From NCBI GenBank assembly GCA_913056345.1, contig CAJXMH010000001.1, positions 1 through 64,000 of the forward strand: a stretch of DNA of 64,000 nt, in the 5' to 3' direction. A program made the translations under genes and the position numbers. Position 1 is the first letter of the stretch. Every line of letters begins with the position of its first letter. Of the stretch, positions 1 through 7,640 are shown piece by piece. The DNA comes from an uncultured Flavobacteriales bacterium (GTDB lineage Bacteria; Bacteroidota; Bacteroidia; Flavobacteriales_E; Vicingaceae). Under the pieces are notes generated by a model. That model was not told the origin of the DNA. It did not search any database and was given only the letters and a program-made list of their open reading frames with translations.

Positions 1-42
1 GTCAGAACTCTGTTTTGTTTAATGAGGCACAACGGGAGTTCC
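1..42. other. Left flank outside the IS element
   Basis: These are the bases outside the inferred left end of the insertion sequence. No ORF or RNA gene is visible. A short inverted GGGA/TCCC pair lies at about 34-43. No direct repeat matching the bases just beyond the right end (1715 onward) is evident, so a target duplication could not be confirmed. Confidence 0.4.
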
Positions 43-52
43 CGCAAAAACC
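43..52 (+). repeat. IS left terminal inverted repeat
   Basis: CGCAAAAACC, exactly complementary to 1705-1714. It lies 11 bp beyond the transposase stop codon. The true terminal repeat may extend a few bases either way. Confidence 0.55.
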
Positions 53-63
53 ACTAAAGTAAA

Positions 64-1635
64 TTAAAACCACAACGATTGACGGCCATAGATGACATTT
101 GATGGCCTTGGATTGAGGAACTCCAAAAGCAGCTGACTCAGTTTTCTGGAAAAGAAAATGCTTGAGCGGGCGTTAAAATGCTTCCACTGGAGCTTTAAAA
201 TATGGCAAAGGGCTTTCAGCCTCTTTTGCAGCTCTTCTTTACCCAAAATTTGCAAGCTGCGCAGCAGGTTGTACACGCTAAAGCACAGGTATACCTCAGA
301 GAGTACATGTTGCTTTTTTCGCACCAACGTATGGGTAAAGCCCCACTGCCGCTTAAGGGTGCCAAACTGATGTTCGGTAATCTGCTGTCGCTGGCGGTAA
401 TAGTCGGGGTTGGCGTTTACGCGGGCGGCATTTTGCTCTAGCTCTTCCTGGTAGATACTCCTTTCTATAAAACGTCCGTTTTTATTTTCGGTGCACAGGT
501 GACGCACTGCGCAGCCTTTGCAGGCCTTGGTTTTATAGTGTTTTACACGGTGATTTCTTTTCTTGTAAACGGAGCCGTTGGTGTGTAGTATGGCCCCCGC
601 AGGGCAGGTATAGGTATCTTCTTTTGCCTTGTAGGCAAAGTCTTGCATGGGGTAAAGCCCGTTTTTTTGTGACGAGTGTTCTTTAGGTGAGGAGTAGGTG
701 GTAATGTTGTTAGCCGAGCAGCGCGCTATCTCAGCCCCTGTGGTATACCCCTTATCGGTAAGGGTTTTCATTTCATCTACTTGCAGCAGGTTCTTAGCCT
801 CCAAAGCCATATCTGCCAAAGCATGCGTATCATTCACATTACCGGTTTGTGCATTGGTAAATAACTTGTGCTTGGCATCGCAACCCGCTTGTATGTTGTA
901 GCCTACGTTCACCACGTTGCGGTGCAGCACCACGCCCCGGGCATCAGGGTCGGTAGTGGAGATTTGTGATTGCCCGGAGTCTTTCAGCTCTTTTTCTATG
1001 GCTTTGTATTCTTGTTTTTTAGAGTGCTGGTGGGCGATCTTCTTTTGAATTTCCTTTTGGTCTTCGGTGCCGTCTGCCTGATCTAGTTGCTGGTGGTAGT
1101 CGGCTATTTTACTATCTATATAGTCCAGGTGGCGGTCTATCTTCTTTTGGTTAAAGTTGTTTTTCAGACTGTTCTGGGCACGAATCTTAAAAGAGTCAAT
1201 GGCGATGGTTTGGCCTTCTATCAGCTTCCACTCTTTCAGCAGCAGCACAAAATGCTGAAAGGCTTTTTTGAAGGCTGTAGCATTGTTTTTACGGAAGTAC
1301 AGGATGGTGCGCGGGCTGGGCTTTAGCCCTTTCAAAAGCCACCACACTTCTACATTTACCAGGCAGGCCTGGTGCAACTTGTTTGAAGAGCGTAACCCGT
1401 GACGGTAGCCATACATGTAAAGCTTTAACAATACAGACGGGTGATAAGGCGGCCTGCCTTGAGACTCATGTTGGGCATGGGTAAAGCCCAATTTATCCAA
1501 GGGTAAGGCCTCAACAAAAAGATCTACTAACCGAGCGTAAGAGTCTTGGTGAACCATCTCTTCCAATGCTATCATGGAAATCTGGCCGCGGTCTATTTCT
1601 ATTTCTAAATGGTGCATAAGGCATCTATATATCAA
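64..1635 (-). CDS. IS1182-family DDE transposase
   Basis: Cuts and joins the element ends. The 523-residue protein has the N-terminal DUF772-like DNA-binding part (about residues 25-135) followed by a DDE catalytic core. The likely catalytic residues are D147 (AIDSFK), D294 (LTDKGY) and E421 (ITEHQFGTLKRQWGF). A cysteine cluster between the second D and the E (CPAG, CKGC, C381; about residues 344-381) is the zinc-ribbon-like insert typical of this family. Starts at M1, M7 or M21 are all possible; homologues usually have about 20 residues before the region aligned at M21, which favours M1 or M7. The frame is intact, so the gene could be functional. Confidence 0.9.
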   Translation of the reverse strand: MIYRCLMHHLEIEIDRGQISMIALEEMVHQDSYARLVDLFVEALPLDKLGFTHAQHESQGRPPYHPSVLLKLYMYGYRHGLRSSNKLHQACLVNVEVWWLLKGLKPSPRTILYFRKNNATAFKKAFQHFVLLLKEWKLIEGQTIAIDSFKIRAQNSLKNNFNQKKIDRHLDYIDSKIADYHQQLDQADGTEDQKEIQKKIAHQHSKKQEYKAIEKELKDSGQSQISTTDPDARGVVLHRNVVNVGYNIQAGCDAKHKLFTNAQTGNVNDTHALADMALEAKNLLQVDEMKTLTDKGYTTGAEIARCSANNITTYSSPKEHSSQKNGLYPMQDFAYKAKEDTYTCPAGAILHTNGSVYKKRNHRVKHYKTKACKGCAVRHLCTENKNGRFIERSIYQEELEQNAARVNANPDYYRQRQQITEHQFGTLKRQWGFTHTLVRKKQHVLSEVYLCFSVYNLLRSLQILGKEELQKRLKALCHILKLQWKHFNARSSIFFSRKLSQLLLEFLNPRPSNVIYGRQSLWF

Positions 1636-1704
1636 GCTATAAGATACCTACTTTCTAGCCCTGCTTACCGTTTTAAAACAATCGCTTTTCAACAATTGGT
1701 TGTG

Positions 1705-1714
1705 GGTTTTTGCG
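1705..1714 (-). repeat. IS right terminal inverted repeat
   Basis: GGTTTTTGCG, the exact complement of 43-52. It is on the transposase-start side, about 70 bp upstream of the annotated start codon, leaving room for the transposase promoter. Confidence 0.55.
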
Positions 1715-1716
1715 CA

Positions 1717-1910
1717 GTCTGACGGTTAGTATATGGCAAGTAGGGCAGTAGAAAGCGATAAACTTTCAAGTTTGCACTGAGCCAAAGCGTTGTATTTTGT
1801 TTTTAATTTATTCATTTTAAAAGCCAAATCAACGATTTGGCGGTGTTTGTAAATAGCCCTGAACTTTCGTTAACCACCGAACGCCCTATTTGCTATATAC
1901 AGTGTTAGGC
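1717..1910 (-). other. attC-like recombination site downstream of the cassette-type gene
   Basis: Read on the minus strand, the stop codon of the 1905-2690 gene is embedded in GCCTAAC (1904-1910), the consensus R'' box of integron attC sites. After a 3-nt spacer comes an arm, GTATATAGCAAATAGGGC (1883-1900). Its partner arm at 1729-1746 pairs at 16 of 18 positions, and the two exceptions are G/T wobble-type. Five nucleotides further lies GTCAGAC (1717-1723), one base off the GTTRRRY box. Between the arms is a second inverted repeat around a CGATTTGGC-type stem (about 1825-1845). The 194-bp length is larger than typical attC sites, so this is a candidate only. The IS end is 2 bp away. Confidence 0.5.
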
Positions 1911-2690
1911 ATTGGTTTTTCCTTTAAAAATATTATCCCAATCATCTGGTGTCAAATCAGTTTTTAACACCGATAGTTTTTGACCATTAACTTCTAATCT
2001 AGTTTCTCTTAATCTTAATGCTTCATTGTCCAACGCCATTAATTTGGATAAAACAAGACAGTCTTTGACTATTCTATATAGTTTCCAATGGTCATAAGTA
2101 AAAGTTTCTCCTGGCTTTATAACTTGTAGACCTTCTCTTAAGTCATACTCTAAATTGTCTTTTTTATTTTTTGGTTTCCATTTTCCATTGCTATGGATTG
2201 TATTTCTGAAACTATTTAATAAATCCAAAGAGTCCACCTTGTTAGAGTATCTATTTTTTAGTTTTTCGAAATAAGGCCCTTTGGTAATATTTTTTTCATA
2301 CACTTTTCTTGTGTATTCAAATATGCTAGAAAGCTTTACAATAGCATTAAAGGTAATATATGACCTTTGGTTATTGAGAGTGTTTCCTATCGTATTGTCA
2401 ATTTTCTTAAAATTCATGTAAGTACTTACTTCATATATACTTTTCAAGGAATAACACGAATAATAGATACTTTTTAGAGTATTGTCATAATAACCAAATT
2501 GATCAATTCTATAATCAATAATATGATTGTCTACTTTTAATTTCTCAACAACTTCAATTCTACATTGATTATTTAGAAGTATAAGATTTTCGATTAATTT
2601 CAGGCAGGTATCTATGTGCTGATTGATTTTAGCGAATTGTTTCCCTTCATGAAAATCACTCTTTGAAATATATATATTATTCTTTTCCAA
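1905..2690 (-). CDS. Unknown AT-rich protein in a cassette-like unit
   Basis: I do not recognise the family. The 261-residue product is soluble, mostly helical in appearance and rich in Asn, Lys and Ile; its gene is clearly more AT-rich than the core genes from 2941 on, which suggests transfer. FRNTIHSNGKW at about residues 161-171 resembles the R-N-x-x-H signature seen in HEPN-type domains (R162, H166), a fold common in toxins and abortive-infection RNases, but this is one short match. The start codon lies about 18 bp after a GTTAGGC box and the stop codon sits inside a GCCTAAC box, the spacing expected of an integron gene cassette. A defence or toxin role is possible but not shown. Confidence 0.7.
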   Translation of the reverse strand: MEKNNIYISKSDFHEGKQFAKINQHIDTCLKLIENLILLNNQCRIEVVEKLKVDNHIIDYRIDQFGYYDNTLKSIYYSCYSLKSIYEVSTYMNFKKIDNTIGNTLNNQRSYITFNAIVKLSSIFEYTRKVYEKNITKGPYFEKLKNRYSNKVDSLDLLNSFRNTIHSNGKWKPKNKKDNLEYDLREGLQVIKPGETFTYDHWKLYRIVKDCLVLSKLMALDNEALRLRETRLEVNGQKLSVLKTDLTPDDWDNIFKGKTNA

Positions 2691-2707
2691 TTTGATAAGT
2701 TACTTAT

Positions 2708-2756
2708 GCCTAACAAGTAAATATGTCGCATTAATGCAACATATTTACCTTATGGC
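2708..2756 (-). other. attC-like hairpin upstream of the cassette-type gene
   Basis: On the minus strand a 32-bp near-perfect inverted repeat (2717-2748, one mismatched pair, centre ATTAAT) is followed by TT and then GTTAGGC (2708-2714), a perfect GTTRRRY box. The distal side reads GCCATAA, a weak match to the partner box. At 49 bp it is shorter than usual attC sites. It could also be a plain terminator-like hairpin, but no T-run follows it. Confidence 0.4.
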
Positions 2757-2940
2757 TGTAGTTGGTTTAGTATTTAAAATATTGATAGTTAATATTTTAT
2801 GTTTTTTTTAAATCTTTGTCTTCCTCAAATAAAATAACTGATTATAAACGTTTATAAGCATTTGTAAACGTTTGTTGTCGGCTATCATGCGGCTTTTTCA
2901 TTGCATTGCAAATTACAAAAAATATTGATTAGCTATGAAG
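2757..2940. other. AT-rich intergenic with paired AAACGTTT palindromes
   Basis: No gene is visible. A perfect 16-bp palindrome, TTATAAACGTTTATAA (2842-2857), is followed by a second AAACGTTT (2866-2873) exactly 20 bp further on, about two helical turns. AAACGTTT centres are typical of LacI/PurR-type operators (family knowledge). The region lies between the stop codon of the TSUP gene and the start of the cassette-type gene, so any control would act on the latter. Confidence 0.35.
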
Positions 2941-3666
2941 CTAAAACAAACCCCTCCCCACCATCAGCAACCCACTCACCACCATTAAGGCAATTACGTA
3001 TTGGCGAAAGCGGGTGTCACTCACCTTCTTTAATTGGCGCTTGCCCACAATATTTCCAATGGTAGCTCCGGCTCCTATGGCAAGGCCGTAAAGCCACATT
3101 TCACCTTCTAAGGCTCCTAAAAAGGCATAGGAGCTAAGCTGTGCCAAACCGGCAATAAAAGAGTTTGCGGTTTTGGTGGCGATCATACGTTCTTTCACCA
3201 AGCCCATATTCAGGTAAAAAGGATTGAGGACAGCACCCGTTGCACCGAAAAGGGTAGAAATGAAGGTCACTGCAAAACCCAAAGGCATAAAGTAGCTAGC
3301 CTTCATGGGAAAGGAGCGCTTTTTCTTGCCAAAGCGAAATTGAAAAACGGTGGAAATCAAGAATAGGCCTAAAAGCATTTGCAGCCAAGCAGCCTGCAAT
3401 TGCACAAACACCCAACCGCCCACTACTGCTCCGGCAATTGCAAAAGGAACGTAGTATTTTACAATCTGCCAATCAATGTGTTGCCAAAATAAGACCAAAC
3501 GCGCCGGACGGCCGATCATATTGCCCAGGTTCACCACAGGAGCCACCACAGCAGGGGAGAGGTAAAAGCCCACCACCGGCAGTAAGATCAAAGCCCCACC
3601 TCCTCCGGCTAAGGTGCTGATCAGGTAGGCCACTATGCCGACCAAAAACAAAATGACATAGGTCAT
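2941..3666 (-). CDS. TSUP (TauE/SafE) family membrane permease
   Basis: Probable anion exporter of the TauE/SafE type in the inner membrane; substrates known in the family include sulfite and sulfoacetate, but the substrate here cannot be read from sequence. The 241-residue protein is almost entirely hydrophobic, with about eight segments. Glycine-rich turns in both halves, STLAGGGGALILLPVVGF near the start and LFGATGAVLNPF in the middle, reflect the internal two-fold repeat of the family. Its ATG overlaps the stop of the preceding gene (ATGA at 3663-3666), so translation is probably coupled. It is the last gene of the 8837-to-2941 operon. Confidence 0.85.
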   Translation of the reverse strand: MTYVILFLVGIVAYLISTLAGGGGALILLPVVGFYLSPAVVAPVVNLGNMIGRPARLVLFWQHIDWQIVKYYVPFAIAGAVVGGWVFVQLQAAWLQMLLGLFLISTVFQFRFGKKKRSFPMKASYFMPLGFAVTFISTLFGATGAVLNPFYLNMGLVKERMIATKTANSFIAGLAQLSSYAFLGALEGEMWLYGLAIGAGATIGNIVGKRQLKKVSDTRFRQYVIALMVVSGLLMVGRGLF

Positions 3667-4373
3667 TTTTCTGCTTGTTTCAACTGATTATCTACCCTTT
3701 GCTTAAAGGTAGAAATAGTATTCAAGGCATTTTGAAGTACTTGAACCATGGCACCCTTGTATGTCCTGCCAGATTTAAGCAGGTTCATAAAAGCGTCTTC
3801 CTTTTTCAGCTCATAAAAAACTTTACCCTGAAAGGACATCATGGGTGGAGGAGGATAATAAAAGGGTGCATTCAGATCCATATAAGGAAGTAATTGGTCT
3901 AAGACAAAACGTTTGTCAATGGAGCTCCACTCTTGCAAATGCCGATAGAGTTGATCGTGGATCACTAAGAAAGTTTCCAGTAAGCTATCTTGCTTATTCA
4001 GCACTATATTCGGATCATTGTTAAGCTTCAGGTAGGTGCTCTTATTTCCCTGAAAAACGTAATAAGAGGTCACCCGATCTATGTAAAAATTCAGGCTATC
4101 TTCATTGAATTCAGCATTGGGGTTGTTGAGCAGTGAATCATAGCCCCGCAGCATCCCCTCGTAAAGTTTGATGGAGGCTTCCAAATGAACGGAATCTCCC
4201 GCTAAGTCTTGATTGAGTTCTAGCAGTAGTTGGTATTTCTTTTCTTGCTCTCGATTGTTTTCTCTCCATTCATTTAGGAGAAAAGAAACCATGATACCAG
4301 CTATGATAATCACAAATTCTAGCAAGTAGCTAAAACTCCCTCGATTTCCGTTTCTTCTGCCTGCAAATCCCAT
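3663..4373 (-). CDS. DUF6090-like membrane-anchored protein
   Basis: Function unknown. The 236-residue protein begins with a short basic stretch, then one membrane segment (SYLLEFVIIIAGIMVSFLLN, about residues 15-34) followed by EWRENNREQEKK, the pattern I associate with the Bacteroidota DUF6090 family. The rest is a helical, charged domain expected on one face of the inner membrane. It sits 5 bp from the carboxylase gene upstream and overlaps the TSUP gene by 4 bp, so it is part of the same transcript. Confidence 0.75.
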   Translation of the reverse strand: MGFAGRRNGNRGSFSYLLEFVIIIAGIMVSFLLNEWRENNREQEKKYQLLLELNQDLAGDSVHLEASIKLYEGMLRGYDSLLNNPNAEFNEDSLNFYIDRVTSYYVFQGNKSTYLKLNNDPNIVLNKQDSLLETFLVIHDQLYRHLQEWSSIDKRFVLDQLLPYMDLNAPFYYPPPPMMSFQGKVFYELKKEDAFMNLLKSGRTYKGAMVQVLQNALNTISTFKQRVDNQLKQAEK

Positions 4374-4378
4374 CTTGC

Positions 4379-6019
4379 TTAGGTTTGTAAAACCCCCACA
4401 TTATATTTTTTCTCTAAAGGAGCATGATTGGCTGCTTCTATGCCCATGCTTATCCACGTTCGCGTATCTAAAGGATCGATCACATTGTCAACCCACAATC
4501 GGCTAGCGGCATAATAAGGGGAGGTTTGTGAATCGTACCGCTCGGTAATTTCTTTCAAGTGCTTTTCTTTGGCTTCCTCCGTGATTTCTTCGCCCTTGGC
4601 TTTTAGGGTAGCTACCTTGATTGAAAGCAAGGTTTTAGCTGCGGAGGCACCGCTCATCACCGCAATGTTTCCTGTCGGCCAAGCAGCAATTAGTCTTGGG
4701 TCATAAGCTTTACCGCACATGGCATAATTTCCGGCACCATAACTGTTGCCCGTTACAATGGTGAACTTGGGCACTACTGAGTTGGCCATGGCATTCACCA
4801 TTTTTGCCCCATCTTTAATAATTCCGCCGTGTTCTGATTTTGAACCCACCATAAAGCCGGTGACATCTTGCAAGAACACCAAAGGAATTTTCTTTTGGTT
4901 GCAGTTCATAATAAAACGAGCTGCCTTATCAGCGGAATCTGAATAGATTACGCCGCCGAATTGGGTTTCGCCATTTTTGGTGCGAACTAGCTTGCGTTGG
5001 TTGGCTACTATGCCTACCGACCAGCCATCAATACGGGCGTAAGCGCAAACCATAGTCTTGCCGAATTCGGCTTTGTATTCAGTAAACTCGCTGTCGTCAA
5101 CCAAGCATTTTATAATTTCTTTTACATCGTATTGCTTGCTCCTGTCATAAGGAATCTTGCTGTAAAGTTCTTTGGGGTCGGTTTTGGGCTTTAATGCTTT
5201 CTTGCGGTTAAAGCCAGCTTTATCTTGCTCACCGATCTTATCCATAATCTCTTTGATGGTGGTCAGGCAATCTTTATCGTTTTTGCTTTTGTAATCGGTT
5301 ACCCCTGAAATCTCACAGTGGGTGGTCGCTCCGCCAAGGGTTTCATTGTCTACTTGCTCACCGATAGCCGCTTTAACCAAATAAGAACCAGCCAAGAAAA
5401 TGGAACCGGTCTTTTCTACAATTAGGGCCTCATCGCTCATAATGGGCAGGTAAGCACCTCCGGCTACACAGCTTCCCATTACAGCTGCAATTTGGGTTAT
5501 GCCCATAGAAGACATCACCGCATTGTTGCGGAAAATGCGTCCAAAATGTTCTTTATCAGGGAAGATCTCATCTTGTAAAGGCAAGAATACGCCTGCACTG
5601 TCTACCAAGTAAATGATTGGCAGTCTGTTTTCAATGGAAATTTCCTGAGCACGGAGGTTTTTCTTTCCCGTAATAGGAAACCAAGCTCCTGCTTTTACGG
5701 TGGCATCATTCGCGACTACGATGCACAATTGACCTGAAACATAACCGATCTTGATCACTACGCCGCCTGAAGGGCATCCGCCGTATTCCTCATACATCCC
5801 TTCGCCTACAAATGAGCCGATCTCAATACTGTTGCTTTTATCGTCTAGCAAAAAGTCGATCCGTTCTCGAGCAGTTAACTTCCCTTTAGCATGTTGCTTT
5901 TCAATTTTAGCTTTACCACCACCCAAGTTTACTTTCTGCTGCTTATTCTTAAGCTCCGAGATCATCAAGCGGATGTTGTCGTCGTTTTTACTTTCTTCTA
6001 TGTTTATCTTTTTAGCCAT
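4379..6019 (-). CDS. Acyl-CoA carboxylase beta subunit (methylcrotonyl/propionyl-CoA type)
   Basis: Carboxyltransferase subunit that moves CO2 from biotin to an acyl-CoA. The 546-residue protein has the two crotonase-like halves of the family: the N-terminal acyl-CoA-binding half contains VDSAGVFLPLQDEIFPD and GSCVAGGAYLPIMSDE, and the C-terminal biotin-binding half contains QDVTGFMVGSKSEHGGIIKD and NSYGAGNYAMCGKAYDPR. The LPLQDEIFP...HFGRIF spacing is closest to methylcrotonyl-CoA carboxylase beta subunits of leucine breakdown, but substrate assignment from sequence is uncertain. No biotin carboxylase or carrier gene lies in this window. It starts 3 bp after the WbqC-like gene. Confidence 0.9.
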   Translation of the reverse strand: MAKKINIEESKNDDNIRLMISELKNKQQKVNLGGGKAKIEKQHAKGKLTARERIDFLLDDKSNSIEIGSFVGEGMYEEYGGCPSGGVVIKIGYVSGQLCIVVANDATVKAGAWFPITGKKNLRAQEISIENRLPIIYLVDSAGVFLPLQDEIFPDKEHFGRIFRNNAVMSSMGITQIAAVMGSCVAGGAYLPIMSDEALIVEKTGSIFLAGSYLVKAAIGEQVDNETLGGATTHCEISGVTDYKSKNDKDCLTTIKEIMDKIGEQDKAGFNRKKALKPKTDPKELYSKIPYDRSKQYDVKEIIKCLVDDSEFTEYKAEFGKTMVCAYARIDGWSVGIVANQRKLVRTKNGETQFGGVIYSDSADKAARFIMNCNQKKIPLVFLQDVTGFMVGSKSEHGGIIKDGAKMVNAMANSVVPKFTIVTGNSYGAGNYAMCGKAYDPRLIAAWPTGNIAVMSGASAAKTLLSIKVATLKAKGEEITEEAKEKHLKEITERYDSQTSPYYAASRLWVDNVIDPLDTRTWISMGIEAANHAPLEKKYNVGVLQT

Positions 6020-6022
6020 TTG

Positions 6023-6634
6023 CTAGAGGTTTATCTTCAGTTTTTTTAAATAGGTCACAGACTCCGGTCCTAAATTAAAGAGAAGATCAAGAATACTCAA
6101 ATTAGGAATAAAGCCATGTTTATCGCCAAATACTTGCAAATAAGGCGGAAAATCAAGCTTTTGTGTCAGTGCTTTATTTTTAGGACTGATCAGTTTGCGG
6201 TAGTCAGGTTCGCAAGTTTCATAAGATTCTGTCTCTTTTAGCTCGATTTTAAGTTCCAAAAGCTCACAGACCGTTTGTTCTAATTGGCGGTTCCATTCTA
6301 AGAGGTATTGGATCTCCTTTTGCTCAAAGAAGGGTCGAAAATCTTCTTCATAAAAATCAAAGTAGGGTGAAGCACGGTAAGCGGACTCAAAGCTTTTCCA
6401 GTGTAGTTTTTGCCAATTTTCAGCATAGCTTAGCTCCACTTCGTGCATGGGGGAGTGGTTACGCCATTTCACGGGAACCACTAGTTTTTGCTTGCCATTT
6501 GCTCCATAAATCTCACATCGATTACGGAAGCTTTGTTTTACAAAATGCTCCTGTGTTTCGAGCCAGTAACTTCCATTTTGGATCATCAGTGCTAACTGCA
6601 AAATACTCGGGAAGTAAGCAGTAGGTAAGATCAT
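6023..6634 (-). CDS. WbqC-like family protein
   Basis: Member of the WbqC-like family, often found in surface-polysaccharide loci; its biochemical role is not settled. The 203-residue protein opens with TAYFPSILQLALMIQ and contains the family's QSFRNRCEIYGANGKQKLVVPV and SPYFDFYEEDF stretches. It lies 2-3 bp from both neighbours, next to the heptose kinase, which fits an envelope-sugar context, and is expected in the cytoplasm as no signal or membrane segment is present. Confidence 0.8.
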   Translation of the reverse strand: MILPTAYFPSILQLALMIQNGSYWLETQEHFVKQSFRNRCEIYGANGKQKLVVPVKWRNHSPMHEVELSYAENWQKLHWKSFESAYRASPYFDFYEEDFRPFFEQKEIQYLLEWNRQLEQTVCELLELKIELKETESYETCEPDYRKLISPKNKALTQKLDFPPYLQVFGDKHGFIPNLSILDLLFNLGPESVTYLKKLKINL

Positions 6635-6636
6635 GC

Positions 6637-7638
6637 TTAAACCACCAACAACTTTTCTGCTTCTTCCTTCAAGTGAGCTTTATCGATCGGCACAACCCCT
6701 ACATTTTCGCAAACCAATCCGCCGGCAAGGTTAGCCAATTCGGCAATAAATTGAAGTGGCTGTTTTAATGCAAGGCAGAGCGTGGCAACGCTGATCACGG
6801 TATCTCCCGCACCTGAAACATCAGTAATGTCTCGATGATGCGCCGCAATGTGGTGCGCTTCTGATGAATCATGGGCATAAACTCCATTTTCAGACAAAGT
6901 AATCAAGGTTTTATCATGCTTTAAAAGCGCTTTTAATTTTACGATAGCTGCTTTTAATGCCTCAATGTCCTGCTTGTACAAGTCAATTTTGAGCCCTTCT
7001 TTTAATTCCTTTAAATTAGGCTTGAAAAGATCGACTTCATGAAAATCCAAAAAGTTTTGTTTTTTAGGGTCAACAGTGGTGGGAATACCTTTCGTTTTGG
7101 CCATTTTAACCACTGCTTTGATCACGGAAGGGGTAATCACTCCTTTATCGTAATCCTCAAAAATGATGGCATCAACTTTCTCTTGCTCAAGCAAGGATTC
7201 AATCCGTTTGAGAAAAGCCTCTTCTTCTGCTGCAGCAAGTGGATGGAGGTCTTCTGCATCTACCCGCAACATTTGTGCATTGTTACCAATAATACGGGTT
7301 TTTTTAGTCGTCTTGCGTTCAGTCGAAGGTAGAATGCCTGCAGTACTTTGTTCGTTTTTGTCCACTAAGGCTAAAAACTCTTGCCCTTCTTCATCATCGC
7401 CAATCACGGAGCAGAGCAGGGGAGTAGCCCCTAAAGCCTGAATGTTTAAGGCAACATTGGCAGCACCACCCATACGCGATTCTTTCTTGGTCACCGCTAC
7501 AATGGGCACAGGTGCTTCAGGAGAGATGCGGTCAACTTTTCCCCAATAGTAGGAATCGACCATCACATCACCGATGATCATCACTTTAAGCTTATTGAAG
7601 TCAGTAAAAAGTTGGTTTAATGAGGCTTGCGAGATCAT
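6637..7638 (-). CDS. rfaE1: D-glycero-beta-D-manno-heptose-7-phosphate kinase (PfkB family)
   Basis: Phosphorylates heptose 7-phosphate at C1 in the ADP-heptose route to LPS core. The 333-residue protein has the ribokinase signature pieces MGGAANVALNIQALG (about 56-70), IFEDYDKGV (about 159-167), VDPKKQNF and the GAGD anion hole with catalytic D279. The RfaE-specific start GDVMVDSYYWGKVDRISPE is present. There is no C-terminal nucleotidyltransferase domain, so the adenylyl step must be encoded elsewhere. It is 2 bp from both the aminotransferase and the WbqC-like gene. Confidence 0.88.
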   Translation of the reverse strand: MISQASLNQLFTDFNKLKVMIIGDVMVDSYYWGKVDRISPEAPVPIVAVTKKESRMGGAANVALNIQALGATPLLCSVIGDDEEGQEFLALVDKNEQSTAGILPSTERKTTKKTRIIGNNAQMLRVDAEDLHPLAAAEEEAFLKRIESLLEQEKVDAIIFEDYDKGVITPSVIKAVVKMAKTKGIPTTVDPKKQNFLDFHEVDLFKPNLKELKEGLKIDLYKQDIEALKAAIVKLKALLKHDKTLITLSENGVYAHDSSEAHHIAAHHRDITDVSGAGDTVISVATLCLALKQPLQFIAELANLAGGLVCENVGVVPIDKAHLKEEAEKLLVV

Positions 7639-7640
7639 GC

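Larger units (their letters stand above)
43..1714 (-). mobile_element. IS1182-type insertion sequence
   Basis: The element is bounded by a perfect 10-bp inverted repeat, CGCAAAAACC at 43-52 and its complement at 1705-1714, enclosing a single full-length DDE transposase read on the minus strand. The inward bases next to the repeats are only loosely similar, so the exact ends are inferred. Element length (about 1.67 kb) and the single long transposase fit the IS1182 family. The right end lies 2 bp from a box of the attC-like structure at 1717-1910. Confidence 0.7.
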
